Positions 49,768 through 58,848 are shown, counted from the first letter of the stretch. The stretch: DNA of 64,000 bases from an uncultured Armatimonadota bacterium (GCA_903927345.1 CAIYMO010000031.1:1-64000), one strand, 5' to 3'. Translations and numbers: made by a program. The notes: a model not told the origin generated them from the sequence alone.

Positions 49768-51073
49768 ATCTCTCCGAAGGGAACAAAGCGTCGCGATAGA
49801 TTTCTCCACCGCAGAATGTCAGGAGCGCTTTGCCCTTGAACGTCATGTTGTGGAACGGTGCGTTCTTACTTTTACTGAACGACTTGTTTCGGTCGAACTT
49901 CCACTCGACGTTAGGGTCAATAACTGTAAGCTGAGCGACCGGAGTTTCACCCGGAACCAAGGTTCCCGCGTCGAGGTGCAGAACCTGAGCAGGCTTCGTG
50001 CTGAGCTTGTTAATCGTCTCCAACGGGGTGAGAATGCCCGTGTGCATCAGATTCGTCAGCGTCACCGCCAGCGTCGCCTCAATCGTGCTTGCGCCGTAGG
50101 GAGCCTCATCGAATGGAACATCAACTTCGTGGGAAGCGTGTGGGCTATGATCGCTAGCAATACAGTCGATCGTCCCATCCTGCAGGGCTTGCTCAAGAAG
50201 CTCAATATCAACCTTGGTCCGCAGTGGTGGTTGCATCTTGAACTTGGTGTCAAAGTCACCAATATGCTCCTCAGTGAACGTGAAGTGCATCGGACAGATT
50301 TCACAGGTGACCGGAGCACCCAGCGACTTCATCAATCGGATGATTTCCACTGCGCCCCACGTGCTGACCCTCATGATGTGCACGGGGCAGCCCGTGTGCA
50401 GGGACAACAGACAGTTGCGCATCGTGGCAATTTCTTCCGCCGTGCGTGGCGTGCCCTTCAACCCGAGCATGGCCGAAACCGCGCCATCGTTCATCACTCC
50501 ACCTTCGCTCAAGCTTGTGTCATCACAGTGAGCCATGATCGGCAGGCCGAGTTGGACGCAAAATTCCATCGCGTCCGTCATGAGTTGAGAGTTCTGAACG
50601 GGGAATCCTTCGTCGCTTGCCGCAACGATTCCAGCGCGTTTCATTGCGCCCAGATTAGACAATTCTTTTCCTTGCAGTCCCTTGGTCAGAGCGCCAACCG
50701 GAGCAACAAACACTCCGCCCGCCTCTGGTGAGGCTGACTTATCAAGAATAAAGTCGATTATCGCGGGATTATCCAGCGGGGGGTTCGTATTTGGCATGCA
50801 GCAGATCGTCGTATATCCACCGGCCGCCGCCGCTTGAGTACCCGTTTGGATCGTCTCCTTGTGCTCCTGACCAGGCTCTCTGAGGTGAACGTGCATGTCC
50901 ACAAGGCCCGGAGTAATCCAGAAGCCTGTGCAGTCGTAAACCTCATCAATGTCAGACAGATCTTCGATTTCCCCGACTTCGATCACCTGGTCATCTTCGA
51001 TGAGAACGGATCCGATGACGTCAAGCCCTTGGGAAGGGTCGATGATGCGACCATTTCGCAGCAGAGTTCTCAC
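49751..51073 (-). CDS. pyrC: Dihydroorotase
   Basis: A 440-residue class I dihydroorotase closing carbamoyl-aspartate to dihydroorotate. DMHVHLREPGQEHKE (about 59-73) carries the HxH metal ligands, CMPNTNPP follows at about 92, and SDHSPHASHEVD (about 308) carries the catalytic Asp. GTG start overlapping the pyrB stop (GTGA). Confidence 0.95.
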   Translation of the reverse strand: MRTLLRNGRIIDPSQGLDVIGSVLIEDDQVIEVGEIEDLSDIDEVYDCTGFWITPGLVDMHVHLREPGQEHKETIQTGTQAAAAGGYTTICCMPNTNPPLDNPAIIDFILDKSASPEAGGVFVAPVGALTKGLQGKELSNLGAMKRAGIVAASDEGFPVQNSQLMTDAMEFCVQLGLPIMAHCDDTSLSEGGVMNDGAVSAMLGLKGTPRTAEEIATMRNCLLSLHTGCPVHIMRVSTWGAVEIIRLMKSLGAPVTCEICPMHFTFTEEHIGDFDTKFKMQPPLRTKVDIELLEQALQDGTIDCIASDHSPHASHEVDVPFDEAPYGASTIEATLAVTLTNLMHTGILTPLETINKLSTKPAQVLHLDAGTLVPGETPVAQLTVIDPNVEWKFDRNKSFSKSKNAPFHNMTFKGKALLTFCGGEIYRDALFPSERYAIYM

Positions 51074-51981
51074 GCGTTACCTCCAAAGCACCAGTACAAG
51101 CTTGCCATTCTTACAAAGACTCCATTTTCAATTTGGGAAGTAATCGCCGAACGTTCTCCATCGGCAGTCGGGTCGTCAATCTCGACACCACGGTTTATGG
51201 GGCCAGGGTGCATCACGATGCAACCAGGATCAGCGACCTGAAGTCGCTCCGCGTTGATCTGATACATGTGCGCGTATTCGCCAGTGGAGCCAATCATCCC
51301 CTGCTCCATGCGCTCCTTCTGCAATCGAAGACAGATCACGACGTCTACGTTTTCAAGGCCCTCGTCCAACTCATCGTAGAACGCCCCAGGCAGGTTGGCG
51401 GTCTGAGTAGGAAGCAGGGTGCGAGGTCCGACAAATCTCACTTCAGCCCCGAGCTTCTCCAAAAGCCATCCGTTCGACCGTGCGACCCGCGAATGCTTTA
51501 CATCGCCGACAATCGCAACTTTCAGCCCTTCGATCGTCCCCTTTCGTTCGATGATCGTAACTGCATCGGCGAGCGCCTGGGTTGGATGTTCGTGCTGACC
51601 ATCCCCTGCGTTGATCACCGGACCACCAAAGTGCCTTGCCGCAAGAACCGGGGAGCCGCTGGACTTGTGTCGCATGACCAGCCCATCCAGTCGTTCGTGT
51701 CGAAGGGTGAGAATGGTGTCCTTCAGCGTCTCTCCCTTACTCATGCTGCTCGCACTGGTGGCGAAGTTGCTCGAGCGCATGCCTAAGTAGTAGGCGGCTT
51801 GCTCAAAGCTGACGCGGGTTCGGGTCGAGTTCTCAAAGAACAGCATCCCAACGACTTTTCGGCTGAGGTTAGGAACCGACTCCTCAGCCCGCACTCGCTT
51901 CTTGAAGTCTCGTCCCAATGAGATCAACTCGTTGATCTGGTCGGGTTCTAGGTTTCGGATTCCGAGCAGATTCGATGACAT
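51070..51981 (-). CDS. pyrB: Aspartate carbamoyltransferase catalytic subunit
   Basis: A 303-residue ATCase catalytic chain. FFENSTRTRVSFE (about 49-61) is the carbamoyl-phosphate loop, MRHKSSGSPV (about 103) and DGQHEHPTQALADA (about 126-139) complete the site, and CLRLQKERM (about 219) is the aspartate-side loop. No pyrI regulatory subunit is nearby. It overlaps pyrR by one base (TAATG). Confidence 0.95.
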   Translation of the reverse strand: MSSNLLGIRNLEPDQINELISLGRDFKKRVRAEESVPNLSRKVVGMLFFENSTRTRVSFEQAAYYLGMRSSNFATSASSMSKGETLKDTILTLRHERLDGLVMRHKSSGSPVLAARHFGGPVINAGDGQHEHPTQALADAVTIIERKGTIEGLKVAIVGDVKHSRVARSNGWLLEKLGAEVRFVGPRTLLPTQTANLPGAFYDELDEGLENVDVVICLRLQKERMEQGMIGSTGEYAHMYQINAERLQVADPGCIVMHPGPINRGVEIDDPTADGERSAITSQIENGVFVRMASLYWCFGGNA

Positions 51982-52514
51982 TAGGCAATCTCCGTGTTGG
52001 CTGGTTGGAGAACAACTGCGTCTTCGCCGTCGTACTCGTTAATCTTTACGACGACGTTGTCGCCGCGTTCGGTCTGGATCGTTCGTCCGCAGAAGTTGGG
52101 CTCGATTGGAAGTTCTCTGTGGCCGCGATCAAGGAGTACCGCTAACTTAACCGTCGCTGGTCGTCCGTGTCGAATGAGCGCATCAAGCGCAGCGCGGATT
52201 GTGCGCCCGGTGAAAATCAGTTCATCCACCAGCACGACATGCTTCCCCGTCACTTCAAACGGAATCTCGGACTCATCCTCGGTCCGAGTAGGAGCGTCGT
52301 CTCGAAATGCTCGAATGTCGAGCTTGCCACAGGGGACAGTCACACCTTCAATCTGGGTCATGTGAAAAGCGAGTCGCTTAGCAATCGGATATCCCCGTTT
52401 GAGAACTCCGACTACGACCAGATTTTCTGCACCCTGATTCGATTCCAGAATCTCGTGTGCCAGGCGTCCTAGCGTCCGCCTAATATCGCCTGAATCCAAG
52501 ATGACGGCGCCCAT
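51981..52514 (-). CDS. pyrR: PyrR bifunctional regulator / uracil phosphoribosyltransferase
   Basis: A 177-residue PyrR. The PRPP loop VVLVDELIFTGRTIRAALDAL (about 93-113) is intact, and the N-terminus MGAVILDSGDIRRT fits the family. Start at ATG 52514; an earlier start at 52544 would lie upstream of the -10. CATAAT lies 10 nt before ATG, so the leader is about 4 nt and cannot fold an attenuator. It heads the pyrRBC-lipoprotein operon. Confidence 0.92.
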   Translation of the reverse strand: MGAVILDSGDIRRTLGRLAHEILESNQGAENLVVVGVLKRGYPIAKRLAFHMTQIEGVTVPCGKLDIRAFRDDAPTRTEDESEIPFEVTGKHVVLVDELIFTGRTIRAALDALIRHGRPATVKLAVLLDRGHRELPIEPNFCGRTIQTERGDNVVVKINEYDGEDAVVLQPANTEIA

Positions 52515-52524
52515 AGTTGGGACG

Positions 52525-52530
52525 ATTATG
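52525..52530 (-). promoter_or_regulatory. -10 hexamer CATAAT before pyrR
   Basis: CATAAT, 10 nt, then ATG, leaving a leader of about 4 nt. Confidence 0.4.
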
Positions 52531-52570
52531 GCAGACCAGCACAACTATTAGCCGGTTTATTAGATATCGG

Positions 52571-52704
52571 AACTGAATTGCGACAGAACACTTCAGTTTT
52601 CGGTCGGAAAACCCAATGATTTTTACTGGGTGGAAACACCACGTTACGGGATGAGTATGTCTCAGAGCAACAAACAGTTAAGAAACAGGGTGCAAACCCA
52701 AGGT
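52571..52704 (+). promoter_or_regulatory. Hairpin-rich leader region of the pil operon
   Basis: Three small stems are seen: AACTGAA/TTCAGTT (52571-52577/52592-52598), GGTG-GAAA-CACC (about 52629-52640) and GGGT-GCAA-ACCC (about 52688-52699). The last two have GNRA tetraloops. Shine-Dalgarno AAGGTGG follows, about 6 nt before TTG. No known riboswitch consensus could be matched by eye. Confidence 0.4.
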
Positions 52705-52712
52705 GGTCGGCG

Positions 52713-53789
52713 TTGGCAATAGCCCGCGTCACCGTCGGTGTGGACATTGGCCACAGCTTTATTAAGGTCGTCCAAGTTGATAAAACTGGGACGGGCTGGA
52801 AGGTGGTTAAGGTTGGTACGGCGCCGACCCCTCCAGATGTTTTGCGTGACGGAAACGTCACGAATCCGGCAGAACTCGGCTCGGCAATCAAGCTGGCAAT
52901 GAAGGATGGTCACATCCATACGAGCCACGCTGTTATTGCTGCCGCAGGTGGAGCGACCTTCGTCAGGACGGTCCCCTTCCCCAAGATGTCGCCGAACATG
53001 CTACGAGACTCAGTGAAGTTCGAAGCCGGGAGATACGTACCTGGCTCCGTCGAGGAGTCGTACGTCGAAGCTGAAATTGTCGGTCCACTTTCCGAAACGC
53101 AGATGAACGTGTTGCTCGCATCTGCGCCAAAGGATTTGGTCGCAGGAAGAATCGCCGCCTGTAAAGAAGCCGGACTCCACGTTGACATCGTCGATATCGA
53201 AACCTTTGCGGTCTATCGAACTCTCGTCGAGACTCACCCACATCGTAGCGCGAGTACGGAGACGTACATGATCCTCAACATTGGGGGATCTAGTACCTCC
53301 GTGACTGTGATCGACAAGGGTGTGTTCGTCATGAACCGAACGATGCCCACCGGAGGAAGCACCTTAACCGAAGCTCTTCGTCAGGCATTCAAGTTGGAAA
53401 CTGTCGATGCCGAAGCCGGTAAGACGGTTCTCGACATGCGAGAGCTATTGGTGGGAGCGGTTGTCGAAAACCCGCCTCTCAAGGTCATGGCTTCACAGGT
53501 CGATGATCTGGTCCGCGAAATTCGACGTTCGCTGAACTATCTCCAGACGCAACAACCCCAGTCGGATGGCACCGAACCGGTAGAGGTCGGAGAGATCATC
53601 ATCACCGGCGGTGGCGCGAAGATGAAGGGGCTCGACGCCTATATCAGTGCGAAGCTAGGCCTGCCCGTCCGCGCTCTGGGCGCCTTCGACAACACCAATA
53701 TAACCAACACAGGATGTGCGGAAGGGCAGGGCCTAGACCTGACCATCGCCGCAGGTCTTGCCATCAGGGGGCAGCTGAAAGCCGCTTAA
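52713..53789 (+). CDS. pilM: Type IV pilus assembly protein PilM
   Basis: A 358-residue actin-like ATPase of the pilus inner-membrane complex. Phosphate loop VGVDIGHSFIKVVQV (about 8-22), phosphate-2 LNIGGSSTSVTVID (about 189-202) and adenosine motif IIITGGGAKMKGL (about 291-303) are present. It normally binds the N-terminus of PilN. The TTG start is supported by AAGGTGG upstream. It is the first of a seven-gene unit. Confidence 0.9.
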   Translation: MAIARVTVGVDIGHSFIKVVQVDKTGTGWKVVKVGTAPTPPDVLRDGNVTNPAELGSAIKLAMKDGHIHTSHAVIAAAGGATFVRTVPFPKMSPNMLRDSVKFEAGRYVPGSVEESYVEAEIVGPLSETQMNVLLASAPKDLVAGRIAACKEAGLHVDIVDIETFAVYRTLVETHPHRSASTETYMILNIGGSSTSVTVIDKGVFVMNRTMPTGGSTLTEALRQAFKLETVDAEAGKTVLDMRELLVGAVVENPPLKVMASQVDDLVREIRRSLNYLQTQQPQSDGTEPVEVGEIIITGGGAKMKGLDAYISAKLGLPVRALGAFDNTNITNTGCAEGQGLDLTIAAGLAIRGQLKAA

Positions 53790-53799
53790 GGAGAATACG

Positions 53800-54405
53800 A
53801 TGCCACTCATTAACCTAATTGAATCGGATCTCATTGTTGCGAAGAAGGCTGCTCAGCAACTTAGGCTGAGCCAATCGTCTCTCATCGCATCTGCTTGTGT
53901 GGTCGGACTTGCTTATGTCTTCGTTCTCGGCCAGGGTGGGATGCTCGCCGCTGAGGAGCAGAGTCTTCAGTCAAAGCTCAAAAAGCTGAAGCCTCTGATC
54001 AAATCGATCGAAGAACACAAACGAACGGTTTCAGATCTCGAGCCTCGGCTCAAGACCTTGGCAGACGCCCGAGACCTCACCAGCCGATGGGGACGCTTGC
54101 TGAACCACGTTTCGGTGAACACTCCCCAGGATATCTATCTCACCGCAATCCGGTCCGACGCAAGTCAGCCTGATCAGCCCATCAAGGTGACATTTGTCGG
54201 AACTGGCAAGTCGCAATCCGATGCCTCTGAATTTGTTCTGCGCTGTCAGAACTCCCAAGACTTGGAGAGCGTGAATCTCGTCGGGTCGCAGGAAAAGCTT
54301 CTCAAGCAAGTTTCGGCAATTGAATTTGAAGTAGCCGGCGCTATTGTGGGGTCTGCACCCAAAGCAACCAACGAAGGTGACGACGAAAGCAAGGGGGCGA
54401 AGTAA
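53800..54405 (+). CDS. pilN: Type IV pilus assembly protein PilN
   Basis: A 201-residue bitopic protein: a short cytoplasmic tip MPLINLIESD (the PilM-binding motif INLI is present), a transmembrane helix about 27-45, a coiled coil about 50-85 and a periplasmic ferredoxin-like domain. GGAG lies 7 nt before ATG. It overlaps pilO by one base. Confidence 0.85.
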   Translation: MPLINLIESDLIVAKKAAQQLRLSQSSLIASACVVGLAYVFVLGQGGMLAAEEQSLQSKLKKLKPLIKSIEEHKRTVSDLEPRLKTLADARDLTSRWGRLLNHVSVNTPQDIYLTAIRSDASQPDQPIKVTFVGTGKSQSDASEFVLRCQNSQDLESVNLVGSQEKLLKQVSAIEFEVAGAIVGSAPKATNEGDDESKGAK

Positions 54406-55046
54406 TGAAAGCTAAAGTCAAACTGCAACCCAAGTCCTTCTTCCTTCTGGCAGGAGTGGTATTCCTGGCCGGAATGGGGATTGTCTACCTCACCTATTCA
54501 AGCTTGGGTGAGCAACAGCGGAATCTGGATGTCCTGAAGGCGGAGCTCAAGGACGAGAAGCTTGTTCAAAAAGAGTTGGATGCGACCAAGGCGACCATTG
54601 CTGACCTAAAGTCGAAGTTGAGCCACCTTGAAAATGGCATCCCACAAGCGGCATACGTCGCAACAATGCTCCATGAGCTCGAACTCTTCGGAAAGAAGAA
54701 CAACCTTCTCATTCTAAGTGTCCGGCCCGTCTTCGCCGAGAAGAGCAAAAAGGAAGGCGACTCTGAACATAAGAGCGCTTACGACGAGCAAAACATCGCA
54801 GTTAAGGGCAGAGGCACCTACGGGGATGCACTGCGCTTTGTCGATGCCTTGAAGAACTTCCCAAAGATTGTCGCGGTGAAGTCCTTCACGATTACGCCCA
54901 AAGACTCTGGCAAGATCGAAAGTGGGAGTCCGCTCCTCGAGTTTGAACTTGCCCTGCAAGCTTACGCCTTCAAGGATTCTCCTGCATCCAAGGACGAAAA
55001 CGACAAAGTTGCCCACAACGCGAAGGGGGTGAGCCATGAATCGTGA
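54405..55046 (+). CDS. pilO: Type IV pilus assembly protein PilO
   Basis: A 213-residue bitopic protein with one transmembrane helix (about 10-28), a coiled coil about 33-70 and a periplasmic domain matching PilO (MLHELELFGKKNNL, ALRFVDALKNFPKIVAVKSF). It pairs with PilN. The start shares TAATG with pilN, and its end overlaps the next gene by 11 nt. Confidence 0.85.
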   Translation: MKAKVKLQPKSFFLLAGVVFLAGMGIVYLTYSSLGEQQRNLDVLKAELKDEKLVQKELDATKATIADLKSKLSHLENGIPQAAYVATMLHELELFGKKNNLLILSVRPVFAEKSKKEGDSEHKSAYDEQNIAVKGRGTYGDALRFVDALKNFPKIVAVKSFTITPKDSGKIESGSPLLEFELALQAYAFKDSPASKDENDKVAHNAKGVSHES

Positions 55047-55653
55047 GAAGAAACAGTTAGTGGTGCTTGGAGTCCTCGCTCTGATGATCGTTTGCGTCGG
55101 CGCCTTCCAAATGATGGGCGGCGAAGCGCCAGCCGCTCCTCCAGTCGCCGCTAAGGCTGAGAAGAAGACGGAAGAAACGGCGACATCGAGTACTGAGGAG
55201 CAATCCAAGGTGGCAAACCCTGAAGTGGCGCGGCCTCTCGGGAAACGAGACCCATTCGCCCCATCTGAATTTGCGATTTCTGCGAACCAAGACCCGTTCA
55301 CGAAGCCTGAACCAACCGTTAGGCGTTCGACGGGCACATCCACAGTTCCCCCGGTACTTGATCGTGGAGATTCGAATACTCCGCCGATCTGGGAGCCAGG
55401 TGGCAGACAGGGTGACACCGGTCCGTTAATTCCACCCCCACCCAAGTTTGGCTACGTACTCAGTGGCTTCGTCCACGGCAAGTACCCCGCAGCAGTGTTC
55501 TCGGATTCAACCGGAAACCAAAAGCTTGTTGAAGTAGGAGGCGCGATTGATGCCTCAGCGACCCTCGTTGCCGTTTACGGCAGCAAAGTGAAAGTGAAAT
55601 TTCACGAACAGACTCTCTTTTTGACCATAGGAGGAAACCCAAATGACAAATAA
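55036..55653 (+). CDS. PilP-like pilus protein
   Basis: A 205-residue protein with an N-terminal transmembrane helix (about 8-26), a Pro/Thr/Glu linker with two copies of the DPF motif (RDPFAPSEF and NQDPFTKPE), and a small C-terminal beta-domain (YVLSGFVHGKYPAAVFSD), which is the PilP homology region. Classical PilP is a lipoprotein, whereas this one is anchored by a helix. It should link the PilNO ring to the PilQ secretin. It overlaps pilQ by 11 nt. Confidence 0.75.
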   Translation: MNREKKQLVVLGVLALMIVCVGAFQMMGGEAPAAPPVAAKAEKKTEETATSSTEEQSKVANPEVARPLGKRDPFAPSEFAISANQDPFTKPEPTVRRSTGTSTVPPVLDRGDSNTPPIWEPGGRQGDTGPLIPPPPKFGYVLSGFVHGKYPAAVFSDSTGNQKLVEVGGAIDASATLVAVYGSKVKVKFHEQTLFLTIGGNPNDK

Positions 55654-58438
55654 ATGGATCCGGATCGCCCTTACGGGGCTAGTGGCCGTAGCTGCAACCG
55701 CAAGCTACGCCGCCGGGCGCATTACCGGTGTTTCAGTTCAAAAGGTCGGTAAAGGTGTTCAAGTTCTGATCCAAGGATCTGAGCTCGGAAGACCGAAAGC
55801 CGAATTCTTGAATACTGCAACCCAGTACACGCTCGAGTTCAACGCGACGCTATCGCTCAAAGGCGACAAGCTCAATGTCTGGCAAAACGGCCTGGAGACA
55901 ATCCAGCCAATCTTCAACGGAGGAAAAACCCTGTTGAAGTTCAAGTTCGACGAGCCCATCAACGCGGTTGTTACAACCGACAAGAAGGGTGTTTCCGTCG
56001 TCTTTGAGCCAGCCGAGCTTCTACTTCTGAGCATGTTGGAGCCGACTCCTAAGGCAGTCGCCAAAGCTGTGGTAAAGCCTACAGCAATTGCCAAGTCCTC
56101 GAGCAAGTCGATTCCCAACACTCCTCCAACGGTCAAGGCTCCCGTTGAGTATCTGACGGCATCACTCAGTCAGCCAAAGGTTCGCATCGACAGTATTCCT
56201 GCGTTTCGAACCCGCTCGATGCCAACGGCCGTCCCGACGACCCTGCCCGCAATTCGAAACTTCGGACCCCAGCTACCAAAGCAAACGAAGCAGTCGAGTG
56301 CGCCTACTCCTACGATCCCACCGATCAAGACAACGATAGCCGCTCAGCCATTCAAGATTGCGAGCACAAAGCCCGTCGTTCCCGGAGTTTCAGGCGAGGA
56401 TCTTCGCGTGTCGCTGGATTTTGTCAACACACAGATCGTCAACATCGTCAAGTCACTTGCGCTACAGACTCGGGTCAACATTGTTACCTCTCCGGACGTA
56501 ACGGGGAAGCTGAGCGTCAAGCTGGACAAAGTAACCGTCAAAGAGGCTCTAACCTTGGTGACGTCACTTGCCGGCCTCAAGTACGCACAAGTCGGACGAA
56601 CCTACATTGTCACGACGGAATCGAAGTTCTTGGAGACGCTCCGAGCGGTTCAAGGTCCTCGAGAAGAAACGGTCATGTCGCGGGTCGTCCCCGTCTTCAG
56701 CGGCCAGACGCTTCAAATCAAGCTTGCAGTTCTCAAATCGGTTTCCTCCGAGAACGCATTTGGTCGATTTGAACTGGTTCTTCCTTCCGAGAGAGTCAGC
56801 ATGACACCTGCAGCCACGGACAAAGAGCCGAAGGCAGCTGGCGGTCTTGTTGGAGAAGGCGATCCCTATATGATGCTGATCGGCTCACCAGGACGCCTCG
56901 ACGAAGTTGAGAATCTGGTCCGAGCAATCGACCGACAACTCTGCACAGCCCTTGGCGTAAAGCCTCCCAAGACCGTTGATTCAGTGGTCAGGTCTTACAC
57001 CGTCCACGGTGGTCGTGCAGTGGACCTGATCGAAGCACTCGCCGGAAAGGGCAAGACTAACGTCGGCAACGTCGAGTGCTTTGCAACTCCGACGTCTAGC
57101 ATCTCGAAGCAGACCATCGTCCTTAAGGGATTTGCCGACGAGGTGGATCAAGTGATCGCCGCCTTCCAGGAACTGGATAGCGACGAAGCCGCCACCATGA
57201 CTGAATTCCAAGTGTACGATCTGAAGTTCTCTGACCCACGCGCGGTCCGAGAAGCCCTGATCTCAAACATTCCTGGTCTGTCCGTCGTTATCGCACCCAA
57301 TGCCGTCCTCAACCCGAAGGTATATCAAGAAGATCGACTTCGAAATCAGGCTGAGCAACGAGGTACCGATACCCCTGCACCACAAGGTGGAGGCACTCCA
57401 ATGGCGAGTGGCCAAGGCCAGCAAGGCCAACAGCAGCAGGGCCAGGGCGGTCAGCAACAGCAACTCAAAACGGACAAGTCCGACGCGAACAGCGGTCTGA
57501 TTCTTCCGTTCGATGATTACGAGTCGGTTGGTATGCCAATGCGGCTCATCATGAAGGGCAGCCGAGACCAAGTGGAGCGGGCAACCCAGCTCATCCAACA
57601 ATTCGACGTCGCTCCTCGTCAGGTCTCACTTGAAATGCGTGTCATGGAAGTCAGCCGTGAAGAGCTCCTTCGAGTAGGTATCGATTGGAACCTGTTTACC
57701 AGCGGAGCACTGAAGACGATCCGATTGAACAACCCAACGACCGGTTCAAACAACCGAATCGGAGTCAGCGTCCAAGGCAGCGATGTCTCGGGTGATGTCT
57801 CCGCCATTCTTGACTCAATCTCGAACGGTAGCCGGCTCATCTCTCGACCAAACATGATCTGTAACGATGGTAGATCCAACGAAGTCTTTGTCGGCGACGT
57901 CATCCGCTACATTGAATCGATCATCAGTGGTCAGAACGGTCCTTCGGTTACCCAAGGTACGGTCAGCACAGGGGTTCGCCTCGCCGCCTTCCCAAGGCTC
58001 GGCGGAGACGGAACGATCAATCTCGACCTGCGAACCAAGGTTGTCTATCTTAAGGGCTGGGAAGTCGTGAGCCAAATCGGCGGACGGCTACCGCAGACGA
58101 GCGAGCGCACCGCGCAGAACTCGATTACCCTCAAAGATGGCGAGACCTTTGCAATCGGTGGACTCATCCAACAGGAAGACCGAAAGTCCATGACCGGACT
58201 ACCGATCCTCAAGGATCTGCCAATCTTCGGTCAGTTCTTCCGAAGCACCCAGACCGACAAGGTCAAGACCGAATTGGTGATCTTTGTGACCGCAAAGATG
58301 ATCAACGTAGGCCAAGCCAAGTCGCTTCCAATGGAGAAGGATACGTCGCTCAACCACGATGGCTCCTTCAAGAAGGGCCACGCCCTCGTGAACACAGAAA
58401 GCCCAATCAAAGTGGGCAAGAAAGGAGGATCAATCTAA
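55643..58438 (+). CDS. pilQ: Type IV pilus secretin PilQ
   Basis: A 931-residue outer-membrane secretin. Order: signal peptide about 1-25, an AMIN-type domain about 28-125 (one copy), a Pro/Ala/Thr-rich linker about 140-245, an STN/N0 domain about 250-330 (RVSLDFVNTQIVNIVKSLAL), N1-type domains to about 560, a Gln/Gly-rich insert about 575-610, and the secretin barrel about 660-900 with RTAQNSITLKDGETFAIGGL and GLPILKDLPIFGQFFR signatures. It forms the pilus exit pore. The stop overlaps the next lipoprotein start as TAATG. Confidence 0.93.
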   Translation: MTNKWIRIALTGLVAVAATASYAAGRITGVSVQKVGKGVQVLIQGSELGRPKAEFLNTATQYTLEFNATLSLKGDKLNVWQNGLETIQPIFNGGKTLLKFKFDEPINAVVTTDKKGVSVVFEPAELLLLSMLEPTPKAVAKAVVKPTAIAKSSSKSIPNTPPTVKAPVEYLTASLSQPKVRIDSIPAFRTRSMPTAVPTTLPAIRNFGPQLPKQTKQSSAPTPTIPPIKTTIAAQPFKIASTKPVVPGVSGEDLRVSLDFVNTQIVNIVKSLALQTRVNIVTSPDVTGKLSVKLDKVTVKEALTLVTSLAGLKYAQVGRTYIVTTESKFLETLRAVQGPREETVMSRVVPVFSGQTLQIKLAVLKSVSSENAFGRFELVLPSERVSMTPAATDKEPKAAGGLVGEGDPYMMLIGSPGRLDEVENLVRAIDRQLCTALGVKPPKTVDSVVRSYTVHGGRAVDLIEALAGKGKTNVGNVECFATPTSSISKQTIVLKGFADEVDQVIAAFQELDSDEAATMTEFQVYDLKFSDPRAVREALISNIPGLSVVIAPNAVLNPKVYQEDRLRNQAEQRGTDTPAPQGGGTPMASGQGQQGQQQQGQGGQQQQLKTDKSDANSGLILPFDDYESVGMPMRLIMKGSRDQVERATQLIQQFDVAPRQVSLEMRVMEVSREELLRVGIDWNLFTSGALKTIRLNNPTTGSNNRIGVSVQGSDVSGDVSAILDSISNGSRLISRPNMICNDGRSNEVFVGDVIRYIESIISGQNGPSVTQGTVSTGVRLAAFPRLGGDGTINLDLRTKVVYLKGWEVVSQIGGRLPQTSERTAQNSITLKDGETFAIGGLIQQEDRKSMTGLPILKDLPIFGQFFRSTQTDKVKTELVIFVTAKMINVGQAKSLPMEKDTSLNHDGSFKKGHALVNTESPIKVGKKGGSI

Positions 58439-58845
58439 TGAAACGCGCAGTAATCGCACTGTTCGGTCTCGCGCTACTGACAGGGTGCGGCGGAGCAGGT
58501 GACACCGCTTTCCTGCCTAGCCTCTACAAAGGAAGCTGGACAGGGACCTGGGCAAGCGGAGATGCGAACGACAATGGCAACATATCGTTCGCTGTCACTA
58601 CCGACGGAAGCTTGTCGGGCACCATGGCGGATAAGACAGGTGCGACGGGCAACATCGCTGGATTCGTCAACAAGTCCGGCAGCCTAACCGCTGTGACCAG
58701 TTTCGCCGCAGGTGGGAACATGGTCATCGGCGGAACCGTTACAACGAACGGTGGCAGACTCATCGGCAGTTTCACTTATACACGCCTCGGCGTGAACTAC
58801 GGGGGCAACTTTGACGTTGGAACCGGATCCTCAGGAGGAGGCTAG
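58438..58845 (+). CDS. Small lipoprotein of the pil operon
   Basis: A 135-residue lipoprotein that I do not recognise. Signal 1-16 with lipobox LTGC (Cys17). The mature part is a Gly/Thr/Ser/Asn-rich beta domain (GSWTGTWASGDANDNGNIS, GSLSGTMAD, GRLIGSFTY), probably a small up-and-down sandwich or barrel, ending in a Gly/Ser tail. It is coupled to pilQ by TAATG, so it may be a secretin pilotin or surface partner, but it has no pilotin motif. Confidence 0.7.
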   Translation: MKRAVIALFGLALLTGCGGAGDTAFLPSLYKGSWTGTWASGDANDNGNISFAVTTDGSLSGTMADKTGATGNIAGFVNKSGSLTAVTSFAAGGNMVIGGTVTTNGGRLIGSFTYTRLGVNYGGNFDVGTGSSGGG

Positions 58846-58848
58846 ACC

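Noticed and set aside
49697-50731. 344-codon open frame antisense to pyrC
   Set aside because: It lies entirely opposite well-conserved dihydroorotase and lipoprotein coding sequence, shows no domain or codon logic, and is a shadow of frame bias.
52613-52712. c-di-GMP (GEMM-I) riboswitch before pilM
   Set aside because: There is a GAAA-loop hairpin and a CAAACC string, but the order and conserved core do not match GEMM. Left as an unassigned structured leader.
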